A DNA stretch of 64,000 nucleotides from Bradyrhizobium sp. 170 (lineage in GTDB: Bacteria > Pseudomonadota > Alphaproteobacteria > Rhizobiales > Xanthobacteraceae). Location: NCBI RefSeq assembly GCF_023101085.1, contig NZ_CP064703.1, forward strand, positions 7,378,001 through 7,442,000, written 5' to 3'. This document shows positions 25,013 to 35,825 of this stretch, piece by piece (positions within the stretch are counted from its first letter, which is position 1; every line of letters begins with the position of its first letter). The translations under genes were made by a program, and so were the position numbers. The notes under the pieces were generated by a model, which was not told the DNA's origin, made no database searches, and was given only the letters and a program-made list of their open reading frames with translations.

Positions 25013-26431
25013 CTACCCCACCGGCACGATCTTGCCGGGATTGAAAATGTTCTGCGGATCGAGCGCCTGCTTCAGGGCGCGCATGGCGTCGATCGCCTCG
25101 GGACCAAGCTCGGCCTCGAGGTATTTCTGCTTGCCCTGCCCGATGCCGTGCTCGCCGGTGCAGGTGCCGCCCATCGCCTGCGCGCGCTCGACGAGGCGAT
25201 GCATGAAGTCCTCGCCGCGCGCCATTTCCTCGGCGTTGTCGACGTCGCAGACCAGCGAACAGTGAAAATTGCCGTCGCCGACATGGCCGACGATCGGCGA
25301 CAGCAGACCGAGCCGCTTCAGATCGTCCTCGGTCTCGGTGACGCAATCGGCCAGCCTCGAGATCGGCACGCAGACGTCGGTCGCCACCACGCCCGCCCCC
25401 GGCCGCAGCGCCTTCACCGACCAATAGGCGTCATGCCGCGCCTGCCAGAGTTTTGTGCGGTCCTCCGGCTTGGTGGTCCAGGTGAAATCGCCGCCGCCGC
25501 ATTCCCTGGCGATCTCGCTGAAATTTTTGGATTGCTCGGCCACCTCGACCTCGCTGCCATGAAACTCCAGAAGCAGCAGCGGGGTCTCCGGCAAGGTCAG
25601 CTTCGAATAGGCATTGCAGGCGCGGACCTGCTCGGCGTTGAGCAGTTCGATCCGCGCCAGCGGAATGCCGGTCTGGATGGCAAGGATCGTGGCCTGACAG
25701 GCGCCGCGCACGGTCTCGAACGAACAGGCGGCGGCGGCGATCGTCTCGGGGATGCCGCGCAGCTTGATGGTGAGTTCGGAGATGATCCCGAGCGTACCTT
25801 CGGCGCCGACGAACAGGTGCGTCAGGTCGTAACCGGCCGCTGATTTTTTTGCCCGCGTGCCGGTCGTGATGATCTCGCCGTCGCCGCGCACCACTTTCAG
25901 CGCCAGCACATTGTCGCGGATGGTGCCGTAACGCACCGCATTGGTGCCGGAGGCCCGCGTCGAAGCCATGCCGCCGAGCGAAGCGTCGGCGCCGGGATCG
26001 ATCGGGAAGAACAATCCCTGGTCGCGCAGATGTTCGTTCAGCGCCTTGCGGGTGACGCCGGGCTGGATCACGCAATCAAGGTCCTCGGCATGAACTTCTA
26101 GAATTTGGTTCATGTCGCGCAGGTCGATGCAGACACCGCCGGCCGGGGCGTTGACCTGGCCCTCCAGCGACGTACCGGTGCCGAAGGCGATCACGGGAAC
26201 CGAGTGTTTGGCGCAGATCCGCACCACGTCCTGGATGTCCTGGGTTTCCTGCGCCATCACCACGGCATCGGGTGGCTGCGTCGGCAACCAGGTCGTGGTA
26301 TGGGCGTGCTGCTCGCGCACCGCCTGCGAGGTAATCAGCCGGTTGCCGAATCGCGCCGCCAGCGCCTCGATCGCGCTTGCCAGCGCCTGCGGCTCCGGCC
26401 GCTTCACACTACCTGATATCATCGTCGCCAC
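25013..26431 (-). CDS. FAD-linked oxidase, D-lactate dehydrogenase/glycolate oxidase GlcD type
   Basis: A 472-residue flavoenzyme oxidising D-2-hydroxyacids. The FAD-binding type 4 domain shows PVIAFGTGTSLEGQ and GADASLGGMASTRASGTNAVRYG. The C-terminal domain has VGHVGDGNFH with metal and substrate histidines and GEHGIGQGKQKYL. The start is a GTG at 26431, chosen because GGAGGA lies 7 bases upstream; the ATG three codons later lacks correct spacing. It is divergent from a thioesterase gene. Electron acceptor and exact substrate are not evident. Confidence 0.9.
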   Translation of the reverse strand: MATMISGSVKRPEPQALASAIEALAARFGNRLITSQAVREQHAHTTTWLPTQPPDAVVMAQETQDIQDVVRICAKHSVPVIAFGTGTSLEGQVNAPAGGVCIDLRDMNQILEVHAEDLDCVIQPGVTRKALNEHLRDQGLFFPIDPGADASLGGMASTRASGTNAVRYGTIRDNVLALKVVRGDGEIITTGTRAKKSAAGYDLTHLFVGAEGTLGIISELTIKLRGIPETIAAAACSFETVRGACQATILAIQTGIPLARIELLNAEQVRACNAYSKLTLPETPLLLLEFHGSEVEVAEQSKNFSEIARECGGGDFTWTTKPEDRTKLWQARHDAYWSVKALRPGAGVVATDVCVPISRLADCVTETEDDLKRLGLLSPIVGHVGDGNFHCSLVCDVDNAEEMARGEDFMHRLVERAQAMGGTCTGEHGIGQGKQKYLEAELGPEAIDAMRALKQALDPQNIFNPGKIVPVG

Positions 26432-26510
26432 GCCAAATTCCTCCGGATTTGAGCGGACCGTGGCAAAGGATATAAGGGGGGTCAAGAGACCCGTAAAAAC
26501 AAAGGGATGG

Positions 26511-27062
26511 ATGATGACGACCGCTGCCGCCGCCAAGGAAAACTTGAAGGATAGTTTGAAGGACAATTTGAAGGATATGCCGTTACCGCCGGCTCCGTTC
26601 CTGTCCTCGGTGATGCAGATCGAACCGCAATGGATCGACTATAACGGCCACCTCAACATGGCCTATTACAACGTCATGATGGACCGCGCGATCGACGAGA
26701 TGTGGCTGCAACTCGGGATCGGGCCGGCCTATATGAAGGAACGCCACTGCTCGACCTTCACCGCCGAATGCCATGTACGCTACATACGCGAGATTCACCT
26801 CGGCGATCCCGTCCAGATTTCGGTTTATCTGTTAGGTCATGACGAGAAGCGGCTGCACACGTTCGAGGAACTGCGCCACGCGACCGAAGGCTGGCTCTCC
26901 GCGACGTCGGAAAACATGACCCTCCATATGGACATGAATGCGCGGAAGGTGGCTCCCTTCCCGCCCGATATCCGCGCCCGCATCCAGGCGGTGGTGGACT
27001 CGCATGCCGCCGTGCCGCGGCCCGAGGGTATCGGCCGCAACGTTGCGATGCCCCGGAAATAG
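26511..27062 (+). CDS. thioesterase (hot-dog fold, 4-hydroxybenzoyl-CoA thioesterase-like)
   Basis: A 183-residue acyl-CoA thioesterase-like protein. The hot-dog core contains YNGHLNMAYYNVMMDRAIDEM, where the Asn/His of NGHLN occupy the usual active-site region, and the strand HVRYIREIHLGDPVQI. Residues 9-23 are an extension with three LKD units encoded by a 12-base tandem repeat. The start is set by AAAGGGATGG upstream. It is divergent from the FAD-linked oxidase and converges with the AraC-type gene. The acyl substrate is unknown. Confidence 0.85.
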   Translation: MMTTAAAAKENLKDSLKDNLKDMPLPPAPFLSSVMQIEPQWIDYNGHLNMAYYNVMMDRAIDEMWLQLGIGPAYMKERHCSTFTAECHVRYIREIHLGDPVQISVYLLGHDEKRLHTFEELRHATEGWLSATSENMTLHMDMNARKVAPFPPDIRARIQAVVDSHAAVPRPEGIGRNVAMPRK

Positions 27063-27070
27063 ATTTCGGT

Positions 27071-28642
27071 TCAGGCCGGCAGCCCGACCTCTTGAAGGGC
27101 CCCGAAAACCAGGTCGCACTGGCTTGACGGCAGCGGCGGCATGCCTCGCTCCACCTCCGACACCGTGAGATCGGGATAGTGCTGCCGCAGCGCACCGAGG
27201 CTGCGGCGGGCCAGCGGCCCCTCTCCGGCGAGCACATAGGCGGGGCACAGCGTTCGATGCACCCAGCTTGAGGAAGGGTGTTCGGCCAGTGCGCGTTCCT
27301 GCCAGACGGCCGCATCGGCATATTGGCCGGCGTTGAAATGCGCGCAGCCGATTCCGACCATGCTGTTGAAGGCGAGCGGATCGTGCGGCGCCAGGTCGAG
27401 CGCGATCTTGAAGCGCTCGATCCCGGATTGCGGGTCACCCTTGTAGACGTCGATCCATCCGCTGCGACTCCACGCCCAGGCAGATCCGCCGTCGACCGCA
27501 AGCGCCTTTCGAATGACAACATCCGCGGCGTCGACCTCGTTGAGCAACGTCAATGCATTGCCGAGAACCGCGAGCACCGTGGCATCGTTGCAAAGCCTGC
27601 TCGCTCTGTGCGCCAGCGCGAGGCTCCGGGCGCGCTCTTCCAGTGGCGAATGCGTGAAGTGATAGACAACGCGCTGGACATGCGCCCAGGCCGCCAGCGC
27701 GATGGCCAGCGGATGATCGGGATCCAGATCGAGTGCGCGCTCCAGTAGTTCGAGGGCGCGGGCATTGCCGTCGGCATCGAGCGACAATACGCCCGGCATG
27801 GCGCGCAGGGCGAGATCGTGCGCGCCGAGGCAGCTCGCCGGCTTTCGCAAGGCGCGATCGATCTCAGCGACGCGCAGGCATGGCTGCAGCGCCGCGGCGA
27901 TCCTGGTCGCGAGATGTTCTCCGGTCGCGGTTTCGTCGCACGGCAAACCGTCGGCGCGATGGGCCCAGAGCTGGCCGCCGGTTTCAGTGTCGATCAGCCG
28001 GAAGGTCAGGCGCGTCTGCGGACCTGATCCCCGCATCGAGCCGGTCAACTGATAGCCCGCCGTCCGCGGGCTGGATGCGACCGAAATCCCGGCGCGCGTG
28101 AGTGCGGCGGCAATATCGTCGGCGATATCGGCCGCCATCTCCAGATTGTCTGTCGTAGCCTCAATCGGCCCGAAGGCGACCGCCGGCCGGTCCCGCGCCG
28201 ATCCAAACAGCGAAGGCATGGCGCCGAGCGTAGCCGTGAACACCGCCTGCCGCTTCAGCGTCTGCGACGGCGTCTCGCCGTAGCGGCGGCGATACGCGAT
28301 CGAAAACCGGCCGCAATGGGAAAAGCCGCAGCGCAGCGCGACATCCATGATTGTGACGCCGGGCGCCCCCTGCAGCAGCTCGCGGCGGGCGCATTCGAGC
28401 CCGATGTCGCGAAGCACGGCGCGCGGGGTCTTGCCGACAAAGCTGAGAAACTGGCGCTGCAGGGTTCGCCCGGTAGTGCCGGCGATGGCAGCGAGCTCCG
28501 ACAAGCGCCAATTGTGGCCGATGTTGGAACGCATCGCGTCCAGCGCACGCCTGACACCGCGCGGCACCGGCGACGTCGCCGATGAAATGCGTTGTGGAAT
28601 GTCTTGTGAAATGCCTTGTGAAACGTCCTGGCCGGCAATCAT
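27071..28642 (-). CDS. AraC-type regulator fused to FlgO/TolB-like and TPR regions
   Basis: A 523-residue protein with the AraC helix-turn-helix pair at the N-terminus (about residues 30-130, with CGFSHCGRFSIAYRRRYGETP) instead of the usual C-terminal position. Residues about 155-250 resemble the FlgO/TolB-like domain also found in the cyclase at 5002-6927. Residues about 270-500 are TPR-like helices. The ATG at 28642 has GGAG at good spacing. Residues 5-19 come from a 12-base tandem repeat. It is divergent from the methyltransferase/hydrolase pair, which it probably regulates. Confidence 0.85.
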   Translation of the reverse strand: MIAGQDVSQGISQDIPQRISSATSPVPRGVRRALDAMRSNIGHNWRLSELAAIAGTTGRTLQRQFLSFVGKTPRAVLRDIGLECARRELLQGAPGVTIMDVALRCGFSHCGRFSIAYRRRYGETPSQTLKRQAVFTATLGAMPSLFGSARDRPAVAFGPIEATTDNLEMAADIADDIAAALTRAGISVASSPRTAGYQLTGSMRGSGPQTRLTFRLIDTETGGQLWAHRADGLPCDETATGEHLATRIAAALQPCLRVAEIDRALRKPASCLGAHDLALRAMPGVLSLDADGNARALELLERALDLDPDHPLAIALAAWAHVQRVVYHFTHSPLEERARSLALAHRASRLCNDATVLAVLGNALTLLNEVDAADVVIRKALAVDGGSAWAWSRSGWIDVYKGDPQSGIERFKIALDLAPHDPLAFNSMVGIGCAHFNAGQYADAAVWQERALAEHPSSSWVHRTLCPAYVLAGEGPLARRSLGALRQHYPDLTVSEVERGMPPLPSSQCDLVFGALQEVGLPA

Positions 28643-28800
28643 CCGCAACTCCAAAGGCCCTGGTTGTGAGTCCTGGGAACAGCGGAAAGGTTCACGATCG
28701 GGATAGCCGTGTCGCGAAGTGGATAGCCGTCCGGCGGTCCTCGGGCCTAAAGCCCGGACCACGCCGAAACCGTCAACCCACGCCTCCAAGGAGGAAGCCC

Positions 28801-29643
28801 ATGGCTACACCCACTGCCGTCAAGAGCGAGCAACCCGGCCAGATCGACCTTTCCGCCCTCAAGACCAAGCAGCACGGCGCCTGGTCGTCCGGCGACTATG
28901 CCGTCGTCGGCACCACGCTGCAGATCGTCGGCGAAGAGCTGTGCGAGGCCCTCGATCTCAGGGCCGGCCAGAAGGTGCTCGACGTCGCCGCCGGCAACGG
29001 CAACGCCACGCTTGCCGCCGCGCGCCGCTGGTGCGAGGTGACCTCGACCGATTATGTGCCGAGCCTGCTCGAACGCGGCCGCGCGCGTGCCGCGGCGGAA
29101 GGCCTGTCGGTTCAGTTCAAGGAAGCGGATGCCGAGGCCCTCGACTTCGGCGATGCGACCTTCGATACCGTGCTCTCGACCTTCGGCGTGATGTTCACGC
29201 CGGACCAGGACCGCGCGGCTTCCGAATTGCTGCGGGTCTGCAAGAGCGGCGGCAAGATCGGCCTCACCAACTGGACGCCGGATGGCTTTATAGGGCAGTT
29301 GTTCAAGACGCTCGGCAAGTACCTGCCGCCGCCCGCCGGCGCGAAATCGCCGGCGCTGTGGGGAACGCAGGCACGTATCACGGAGATGTTCGGCGCGTCG
29401 GCAGCCTCGATCAAGGCCGAGAAGCGTCACTTCACGTTCCGCTACCGCTCGCCGATGCACTTTCTCGACGTGTTCAGGAATTACTATGGGCCGACGCTGA
29501 AAGCCTTTGCCGCACTTGATGAAACCAACCAGCGCCGCCTCGCCGACGATATCCTGAGACTGATCGCATCGATGAACCGCGCCGAGGACGGCACCATGGT
29601 GCTGGCGAGTGAGTATCTGGAAATTGTCGTCACCAAGCGTTGA
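28801..29643 (+). CDS. class I SAM-dependent methyltransferase (UbiE/COQ5-like)
   Basis: A 280-residue methyltransferase. Motif I is VLDVAAGNGNATLAAA (about residues 60-75), followed by the acidic loop in STDYVP and the post-motif ADAEALDFGDATFDTVLSTFG, all typical of the Rossmann class I fold. An AAGGAGGAAGCCC ribosome binding site precedes the ATG. The acceptor substrate cannot be read from the sequence. It lies between the divergent AraC-FlgO-TPR regulator and a co-directional alpha/beta hydrolase, which suggests a small-molecule modification unit. Confidence 0.9.
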   Translation: MATPTAVKSEQPGQIDLSALKTKQHGAWSSGDYAVVGTTLQIVGEELCEALDLRAGQKVLDVAAGNGNATLAAARRWCEVTSTDYVPSLLERGRARAAAEGLSVQFKEADAEALDFGDATFDTVLSTFGVMFTPDQDRAASELLRVCKSGGKIGLTNWTPDGFIGQLFKTLGKYLPPPAGAKSPALWGTQARITEMFGASAASIKAEKRHFTFRYRSPMHFLDVFRNYYGPTLKAFAALDETNQRRLADDILRLIASMNRAEDGTMVLASEYLEIVVTKR

Positions 29644-29714
29644 TTCAACTGTGACGCGGCGACGGCCCCAACGGGCCGCCGCCCGTCCGTGGTGTACACG
29701 AAGGAACTTCCAAG

Positions 29715-30536
29715 ATGATTTACCAAACGCCCGGGCTCATCGATTACCAGGAGGCCGGCAAGGGCCCGACCGTAGTGCTCGTGCCGGGCTCATGCAGCAC
29801 CGGCGCGGCCTGGCGGCCGGTCATGGGTCATTGGCAGGGCCAGTTCCGCTGCGTGACCACCAGCCTGCTGGGATATGGCGGCACCGCCGAACGCCGCACC
29901 TCAGATGATACCGATATCGCCCATGAGCGCGAAATCCTCGAGTCCGTGATTCGTCGTACAGGCGGCCCGGTGCATCTCGTTGGTCACTCGTTCGGCGGAT
30001 TGACGGCGCTTGCAGTCGCACTCCGGGGGCGTGTTCCGCTGCTCAGCCTGACAATCGCCGAAGCACCGGCCATGGAAATCCTGAAAGAAACCGGAGAGCA
30101 GCAGCACTATGACGCTTTCCGGAACATGTCCCGCGCCTATTCCGATGCTGTCATGCGCGGCGAAACCGATGCGATCGCGCGAATGGTCGACTTCTACGGC
30201 GGCGCCGGCACCTTCGCCGCCTGGCCGCAGCGCGTTCGGGACTACGCCATCGAAACGACCTCTGCGAATTTGCTGGACTGGAAATCGGCTTATGGTTTTC
30301 GACTCACACCCATGTCACTGGCGACCGTGAAAATTCCCACGCTCGTCATATGGGGTGAAACCAGTCATCCGGCTGTACGTCGGGCCAACGATTGCCTGAG
30401 CCGGTATATCCCGGAGGCCAGCCGCGCAACGATTGCCGGCGCGGCTCATTTCATGATCGCGACCCACCCGAAGCAATTTGCGGACCTGATCGTCCGTCAC
30501 GTCGAGCGGTCCAGTCCGTTGGCGGCCGCGCAGTAG
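29715..30536 (+). CDS. alpha/beta-fold hydrolase
   Basis: A 273-residue soluble hydrolase. The nucleophile elbow is GHSFGG with S92, the oxyanion region is VPGSCSTGAAW, and the catalytic histidine is probably the one in AGAAHFMI near residue 251. An acidic residue in the strand before it (WGETSHP) would complete the triad. The gene follows the methyltransferase by 71 bases with a good AAGGAAC site, so the two are probably co-expressed. Esterase, lactonase or C-C hydrolase activity are all possible. Confidence 0.88.
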   Translation: MIYQTPGLIDYQEAGKGPTVVLVPGSCSTGAAWRPVMGHWQGQFRCVTTSLLGYGGTAERRTSDDTDIAHEREILESVIRRTGGPVHLVGHSFGGLTALAVALRGRVPLLSLTIAEAPAMEILKETGEQQHYDAFRNMSRAYSDAVMRGETDAIARMVDFYGGAGTFAAWPQRVRDYAIETTSANLLDWKSAYGFRLTPMSLATVKIPTLVIWGETSHPAVRRANDCLSRYIPEASRATIAGAAHFMIATHPKQFADLIVRHVERSSPLAAAQ

Positions 30537-30572
30537 TTCGCGCGGCGCCGCGCCCAGTTTACGGCGCCTGCG

Positions 30573-30746
30573 CTAGACGTTGCTGCGTCCGCGCACCAGT
30601 CCGACCACGGCCGAGATCAGAAACAGGATCACGGCGATAAAGAAGATCGCCTTGGCGATTTCGACGGAAGCGCCGGCGATACCGCCGAAGCCCAGAATAC
30701 CCGCGATCAACGCGATGATCAGAAACGTAACGACCCAGCTCAGCAT
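30573..30746 (-). CDS. DUF1328 small membrane protein (YtjA-like)
   Basis: A 57-residue protein with two hydrophobic segments: [20 protein letters not shown] and a second helix ending in VVGLVRGRS. The GFGGIAG turn between them is the DUF1328 signature. A GAGGTGG ribosome binding site precedes the ATG. The function is unknown. Homologues are abundant in rhizobia, often near general stress genes. Confidence 0.9.
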   Translation of the reverse strand: MLSWVVTFLIIALIAGILGFGGIAGASVEIAKAIFFIAVILFLISAVVGLVRGRSNV

Positions 30747-31035
30747 GGCACCACCTCAATTGGCTGTTGCTCTCGCGATGGCGGCGACTGCGGCGTCGCG
30801 CACCGACTGACAGAACAATCCGGCCCCGAAACGATGGTTCCTGGCGGCAAAACCCCGAAATTTGACGATTCCGGCGGAACAAAATCGCAGACTTGCCTCG
30901 AAATCGGCCCAGCAAAAGTACCGGGATAAAACCTGTCAAAACGGCCGGACAAACCCTATATGGCCCTTAATCCCTGCTATGAAGGCTCCCCTTTACCGCC
31001 TCACGGTGCCATCGTGGGGCCAAGACGATTCGAGC

Positions 31036-33711
31036 ATGACCGAGCCGAGCAAACTGCCTCATCACGGCGTCCCCGAGCACCAGCCAGCGGCTGGCGGCAT
31101 CGCCGCGCGTGCGCGGGCCGCAGCCGGCCCGCAATATCTCAACGGCCTCAATCCCGAACAGCGCGATGCGGTCGTGACGCTGGACGGACCGGTTCTGGTG
31201 CTCGCGGGCGCCGGCACCGGCAAGACGCGCGTGCTGACCACGCGGATCGCCCACATCCTGAGCCAGGGCCGGGCGCGGCCGCATGAAATCCTGTCGGTGA
31301 CCTTCACCAACAAGGCCGCGCGCGAGATGAAGCTGCGGCTCGGCCAGATGCTCGGCCAGGCCGTGGAAGGCATGCCGTGGCTCGGCACCTTCCACTCGAT
31401 CGGCGGCCGCATCCTGCGCTTCCACGCCGAACTGGTGCAGCTCAAATCCAATTTCACCGTGCTCGATGTCGACGATCAGGTGCGGCTCCTGAAGCAATTG
31501 CTGCAGGCCGAGAGCATCGACGACAAGCGCTGGCCCGCACGCATGCTGGCCGGACTGATCGACGGCTGGAAGAACCGCGGCCTGACGCCCGGCCAGGTGC
31601 CGGCGGGTGAAGCCGCCATGTTCGGCAACGGCAAGGGCGGCAAGCTCTACGCCAGCTATCAGGAGCGGCTGAAGATTCTCAACGCCGCCGATTTCGGCGA
31701 TCTCTTGCTGGAGAACATCCGGCTGTTCCGCGAGCATCCCGACGTGCTGCGGCAGTACCAGAACCGGTTCAAGTTCATTCTGGTCGACGAATATCAGGAC
31801 ACCAACGTCGCGCAGTATCTCTGGCTGCGGCTGCTGTCGCAGGCGCCGTCGCGGCCAGGCGTCCCGCTTTCCGCGATCATTCCGGGAGCCACGGATACTT
31901 CCGTCATTCCGGGGCGCATCGAAGATGCGAACCCGGATGTGCAATCGCACATCCTGGATGTGGAATCGCACATCGGCGAATCTGGAGATCAGGAGGACTC
32001 ACCTCGGGATTCCGGGTCTGCGCTTTCAGCGCATCCCGGAATGACGGCTGAACAGTCGACCGCTCCCCTCAAAAACATCTGCTGCGTCGGCGACGACGAC
32101 CAGTCGATCTATGGCTGGCGCGGCGCGGAGGTCGACAACATCCTGCGCTTCGATCACGATTTTCCCGGCGCAAAGGTCATCCGCCTCGAACGCAATTACC
32201 GCTCCACCGGCCATATCCTGGCCGCCGCCTCGCATCTGATCGCGCACAACGAAGGCCGCCTCGGCAAGACGCTGCGTACCGAAGATGTCGACGGCGAAAA
32301 AGTCACCGTCACCGGCTCTTGGGATTCGGAAGAGGAAGCCCGCGCCATCGGCGAAGAGATCGAGGAATTGCAGCGCTCCGGCGAAAACCTCAACGAGGTC
32401 GCGATCCTGGTGCGGGCCTCGTTCCAGATGCGCGAGTTCGAAGATCGCTTTGTGACGCTCGGCCTGCCCTATCGCGTGATCGGCGGTCCGCGGTTCTACG
32501 AACGCGCTGAAATTCGCGACGCGCTGGCATATTTGCGCGTGATCAATTCACCGGCCGACGATCTCGCCTTCGAGCGCATCGTCAACGTGCCCAAGCGCGG
32601 GCTTGGCGACGCCACCGTGCAGATGCTGCACGACCACGCCCGCAAGCGCCGCATTCCCTTGTTCGAGGCCGCCCGCGCCGTGGTCGAGACCGACGAACTG
32701 AAGCCGAAGGCGCGCGGGTCGTTGCGCGATCTCATCCTGCATTTCGACCGCTGGCGTGTGCAGCGCGAGGTGACTGCGCATACGGAGCTCGCCGAAATCG
32801 TGCTCGACGAGAGCGGCTATACCGAGATGTGGCAGAAGGACCGCTCGGCCGATGCCGCAGGCCGGCTGGATAACCTCAAAGAGTTGGTTCGCTCGATGGA
32901 AGAGTTCGAGAACCTGCAAGGATTCCTCGAACATATCTCGCTGGTGATGGACCGCGACGGCGGCGCCGCGGATGAAGCCGTCTCGCTGATGACACTACAT
33001 TCGGCCAAGGGGCTGGAATTCGACAATGTGTTCCTGCCCGGCTGGGAAGAAGGCCTGTTTCCGAGCCAGCGCACGCTCGACGAACAGGGCCGCGCCGGTC
33101 TCGAAGAAGAGCGGCGTCTCGCCCATGTCGGCCTGACCCGTGCCCGCCGCCGCGCCAAACTCTATTTCGCCACCAACCGCCGCATCCACGGCACGTGGTC
33201 GACCACGATCCCGTCGCGCTTCCTCGATGAATTGCCGGCGGCCAATGTCGAGATCACGGAATCCAAGGGTGGCTCCGGCTGGGGCGGCAGCGGCGGCTAC
33301 GGCCCCTCGCGTTTCGACAACGTCGAATCCTTCGGCTCCAGCTACACGACGCCGGGCTGGCAGCGCGCGCAGGCCAATCGCAACCGCGGCCAGGGTGGTC
33401 GCGGACAGGCCCGCGGCGGTTTCGAGGAAAGCCAGTCGCCATTTTCAGGCTCGCGCAGCGATGCCGGCTCGCGCGGCGATACCTTCTCAGGCGGCGGCTT
33501 TTCGCGCAACAAGCGCGGTCCGATGGTGATCGAAGGCGAGCTGGTCGCGAAATCCACCGGCACCGTTTCGGAATTCTCGCTCGACGACCGCGTGTTTCAC
33601 CAGAAATTCGGTTACGGCAACGTGGTGAAGATCGACGGCAACAAGCTGACGATTGCGTTCGAGAAGGCCGGCGAGAAGAAGGTGGTCGATAGTTTCGTCG
33701 AACGGGCTTAA
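31036..33711 (+). CDS. UvrD/PcrA-type ATP-dependent DNA helicase with in-frame repeat insertion
   Basis: An 891-residue superfamily 1A 3'-5' helicase. Visible motifs include Walker A AGAGTGKT (57-64), motif Ia FTNKAAREM, motif II DEYQDT (251-256), motif [16 protein letters not shown] (from 352) and motif [13 protein letters not shown] Gly/Ser-rich linker and the PcrA-like C-terminal domain ([10 protein letters not shown]) end the protein. Motifs II and III are about 100 residues apart instead of about 27, because a 147-base palindromic repeat element is read through in frame (residues about 289-337). The frame is intact, so a working enzyme is plausible. It would serve DNA repair and replication restart. 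The ATG at 31036 lacks a strong ribosome binding site. Confidence 0.92.
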   Translation: MTEPSKLPHHGVPEHQPAAGGIAARARAAAGPQYLNGLNPEQRDAVVTLDGPVLVLAGAGTGKTRVLTTRIAHILSQGRARPHEILSVTFTNKAAREMKLRLGQMLGQAVEGMPWLGTFHSIGGRILRFHAELVQLKSNFTVLDVDDQVRLLKQLLQAESIDDKRWPARMLAGLIDGWKNRGLTPGQVPAGEAAMFGNGKGGKLYASYQERLKILNAADFGDLLLENIRLFREHPDVLRQYQNRFKFILVDEYQDTNVAQYLWLRLLSQAPSRPGVPLSAIIPGATDTSVIPGRIEDANPDVQSHILDVESHIGESGDQEDSPRDSGSALSAHPGMTAEQSTAPLKNICCVGDDDQSIYGWRGAEVDNILRFDHDFPGAKVIRLERNYRSTGHILAAASHLIAHNEGRLGKTLRTEDVDGEKVTVTGSWDSEEEARAIGEEIEELQRSGENLNEVAILVRASFQMREFEDRFVTLGLPYRVIGGPRFYERAEIRDALAYLRVINSPADDLAFERIVNVPKRGLGDATVQMLHDHARKRRIPLFEAARAVVETDELKPKARGSLRDLILHFDRWRVQREVTAHTELAEIVLDESGYTEMWQKDRSADAAGRLDNLKELVRSMEEFENLQGFLEHISLVMDRDGGAADEAVSLMTLHSAKGLEFDNVFLPGWEEGLFPSQRTLDEQGRAGLEEERRLAHVGLTRARRRAKLYFATNRRIHGTWSTTIPSRFLDELPAANVEITESKGGSGWGGSGGYGPSRFDNVESFGSSYTTPGWQRAQANRNRGQGGRGQARGGFEESQSPFSGSRSDAGSRGDTFSGGGFSRNKRGPMVIEGELVAKSTGTVSEFSLDDRVFHQKFGYGNVVKIDGNKLTIAFEKAGEKKVVDSFVERA
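31901..32047 (+). repeat. palindromic intergenic-type repeat inserted in frame inside the helicase gene
   Basis: The ends are inverted repeats: the left arm starts CCGTCATTCCGGGGCGC and the right arm ends GCATCCCGGAATGACGG, each itself a hairpin. Between them are two adjacent 19-base near-identical copies at 31935-31953 and 31956-31974, each a hairpin with arms GATGTGC/GCACATC or close to it. Total length is 147 bases (49 codons), open in the helicase frame. The CATTCCGGG...CCCGGAATG termini are typical of dispersed intergenic repeats in this bacterial group. Confidence 0.85.
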
Positions 33712-33841
33712 GGGCGATAATTTTTCCCCACGCGATTGCATAAGCGGCACAGCGTTCCTATCTCCCGGTTCCCACCCCTTCCCCGCGTCGATCCGGCCGA
33801 AGCGCCGCTGTGTCGTTCGCCCATATCCATTTCAGACTGCC

Positions 33842-34770
<929 letters not shown>

Positions 34771-34774
<4 letters not shown>

Positions 34775-35532
34775 ATTACCGTGCGATCCGCGCCATCTAT
34801 CTGTTCGAAATGGCCCGCACCTGGCGCACGCTGCTGCAGAGCATCGTCTCGCCGGTGGTTTCCACCTCGCTTTATTTCGTGGTGTTCGGCGCCGCGATCG
34901 GCTCGCGCATCACCGAGGTCGAGGGCGTCAGCTACGGCACCTTCATCGTGCCGGGGCTGGTGATGCTGTCGGTCTTGACGCAAAGCATCGCCAACGCCTC
35001 GTTTGGAATCTATTTTCCGAAATTCGTCGGCACCATCTACGAAATATTGTCGGCGCCGATTTCCTATTACGAGATCGTGATCGGCTATGTCGGCGCGGCC
35101 GCGACCAAATCCATCATCCTCGGCCTGATCATTCTCGCTACCGCGTCGCTGTTCGTGCCGCTGCACATCATGCATCCCTGGTGGATGCTGACCTTCCTGG
35201 TGCTGACGGCGGTGACGTTCAGCCTGTTCGGCTTCATCATCGGCATCTGGGCCGACGGATTCGAGAAGCTGCAGATGATCCCGATGCTGGTGGTGACGCC
35301 GCTGACCTTCCTCGGCGGCAGCTTCTATTCGGTGAACATGCTGCCCTCAGGCTGGCGGACGATCACGCTGCTCAATCCCGTGGTCTATCTGATCTCGGGC
35401 TTCCGCTGGAGCTTTTACGAGATCGCCGACGTCAGCGTGGGCTTAAGCCTCGGCATGACGCTCGGCTTCCTCGCCATCTGCATGGCCCTGGTGTGGTGGA
35501 TTTTCCGGACCGGCTACCGGCTGAAGAATTGA
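34771..35532 (+). CDS. ABC-2 family transporter permease
   Basis: A 253-residue inner-membrane protein with six hydrophobic helices. It has the ABC-2 signature around [36 protein letters not shown] in the last third. It pairs with the ATPase upstream, to which it is translationally coupled. The closest recognisable type is YadH, which suggests export of a lipid-linked or hydrophobic compound, but the substrate is unknown. An inverted pair of palindromes follows 10 bases after the stop and may end the transcript. Confidence 0.92.
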
Positions 35533-35542
35533 CGCCAGACTC

Positions 35543-35631
35543 GTAGCCCGGATGGAGCGAAGCGCAATCCGGGACACCTGTTCAATCATTGGCAGCGGCC
35601 CCCGGATTTCGCTTCGCTCCATCCGGGCTAC
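35543..35631. repeat. inverted pair of 31-base REP-like palindromes
   Basis: A 31-base unit beginning GTAGCCCGGATGGAGCGAAG at 35543-35573 recurs in reverse at 35601-35631 with one mismatch, 27 bases apart. Each unit folds on itself through CCCGGAT/ATCCGGG, and the pair can form one long hairpin. This is a BIME-like arrangement directly after the ABC permease and could act as a transcript end. The unit is a familiar dispersed repeat of Bradyrhizobium-type genomes. Confidence 0.88.
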
Positions 35632-35825
35632 GGCCCGCTGAGACGCTGCTCGCGAAAAAGTCAGCGCCGCATCCGATTGCGCCGTCCTGCCGCCTTGTTT
35701 GCGCCGCGGGCGGCGTTAACGATTGCGGCGCAGGCCACTGGAACCAGTGCCGGTTTCCGGGCATATTGGGTGCTGGGGGACGGAGAGCCGGCAGCTTTAG
35801 TACAGAGGCGGAGGCCAAAAGTAAA

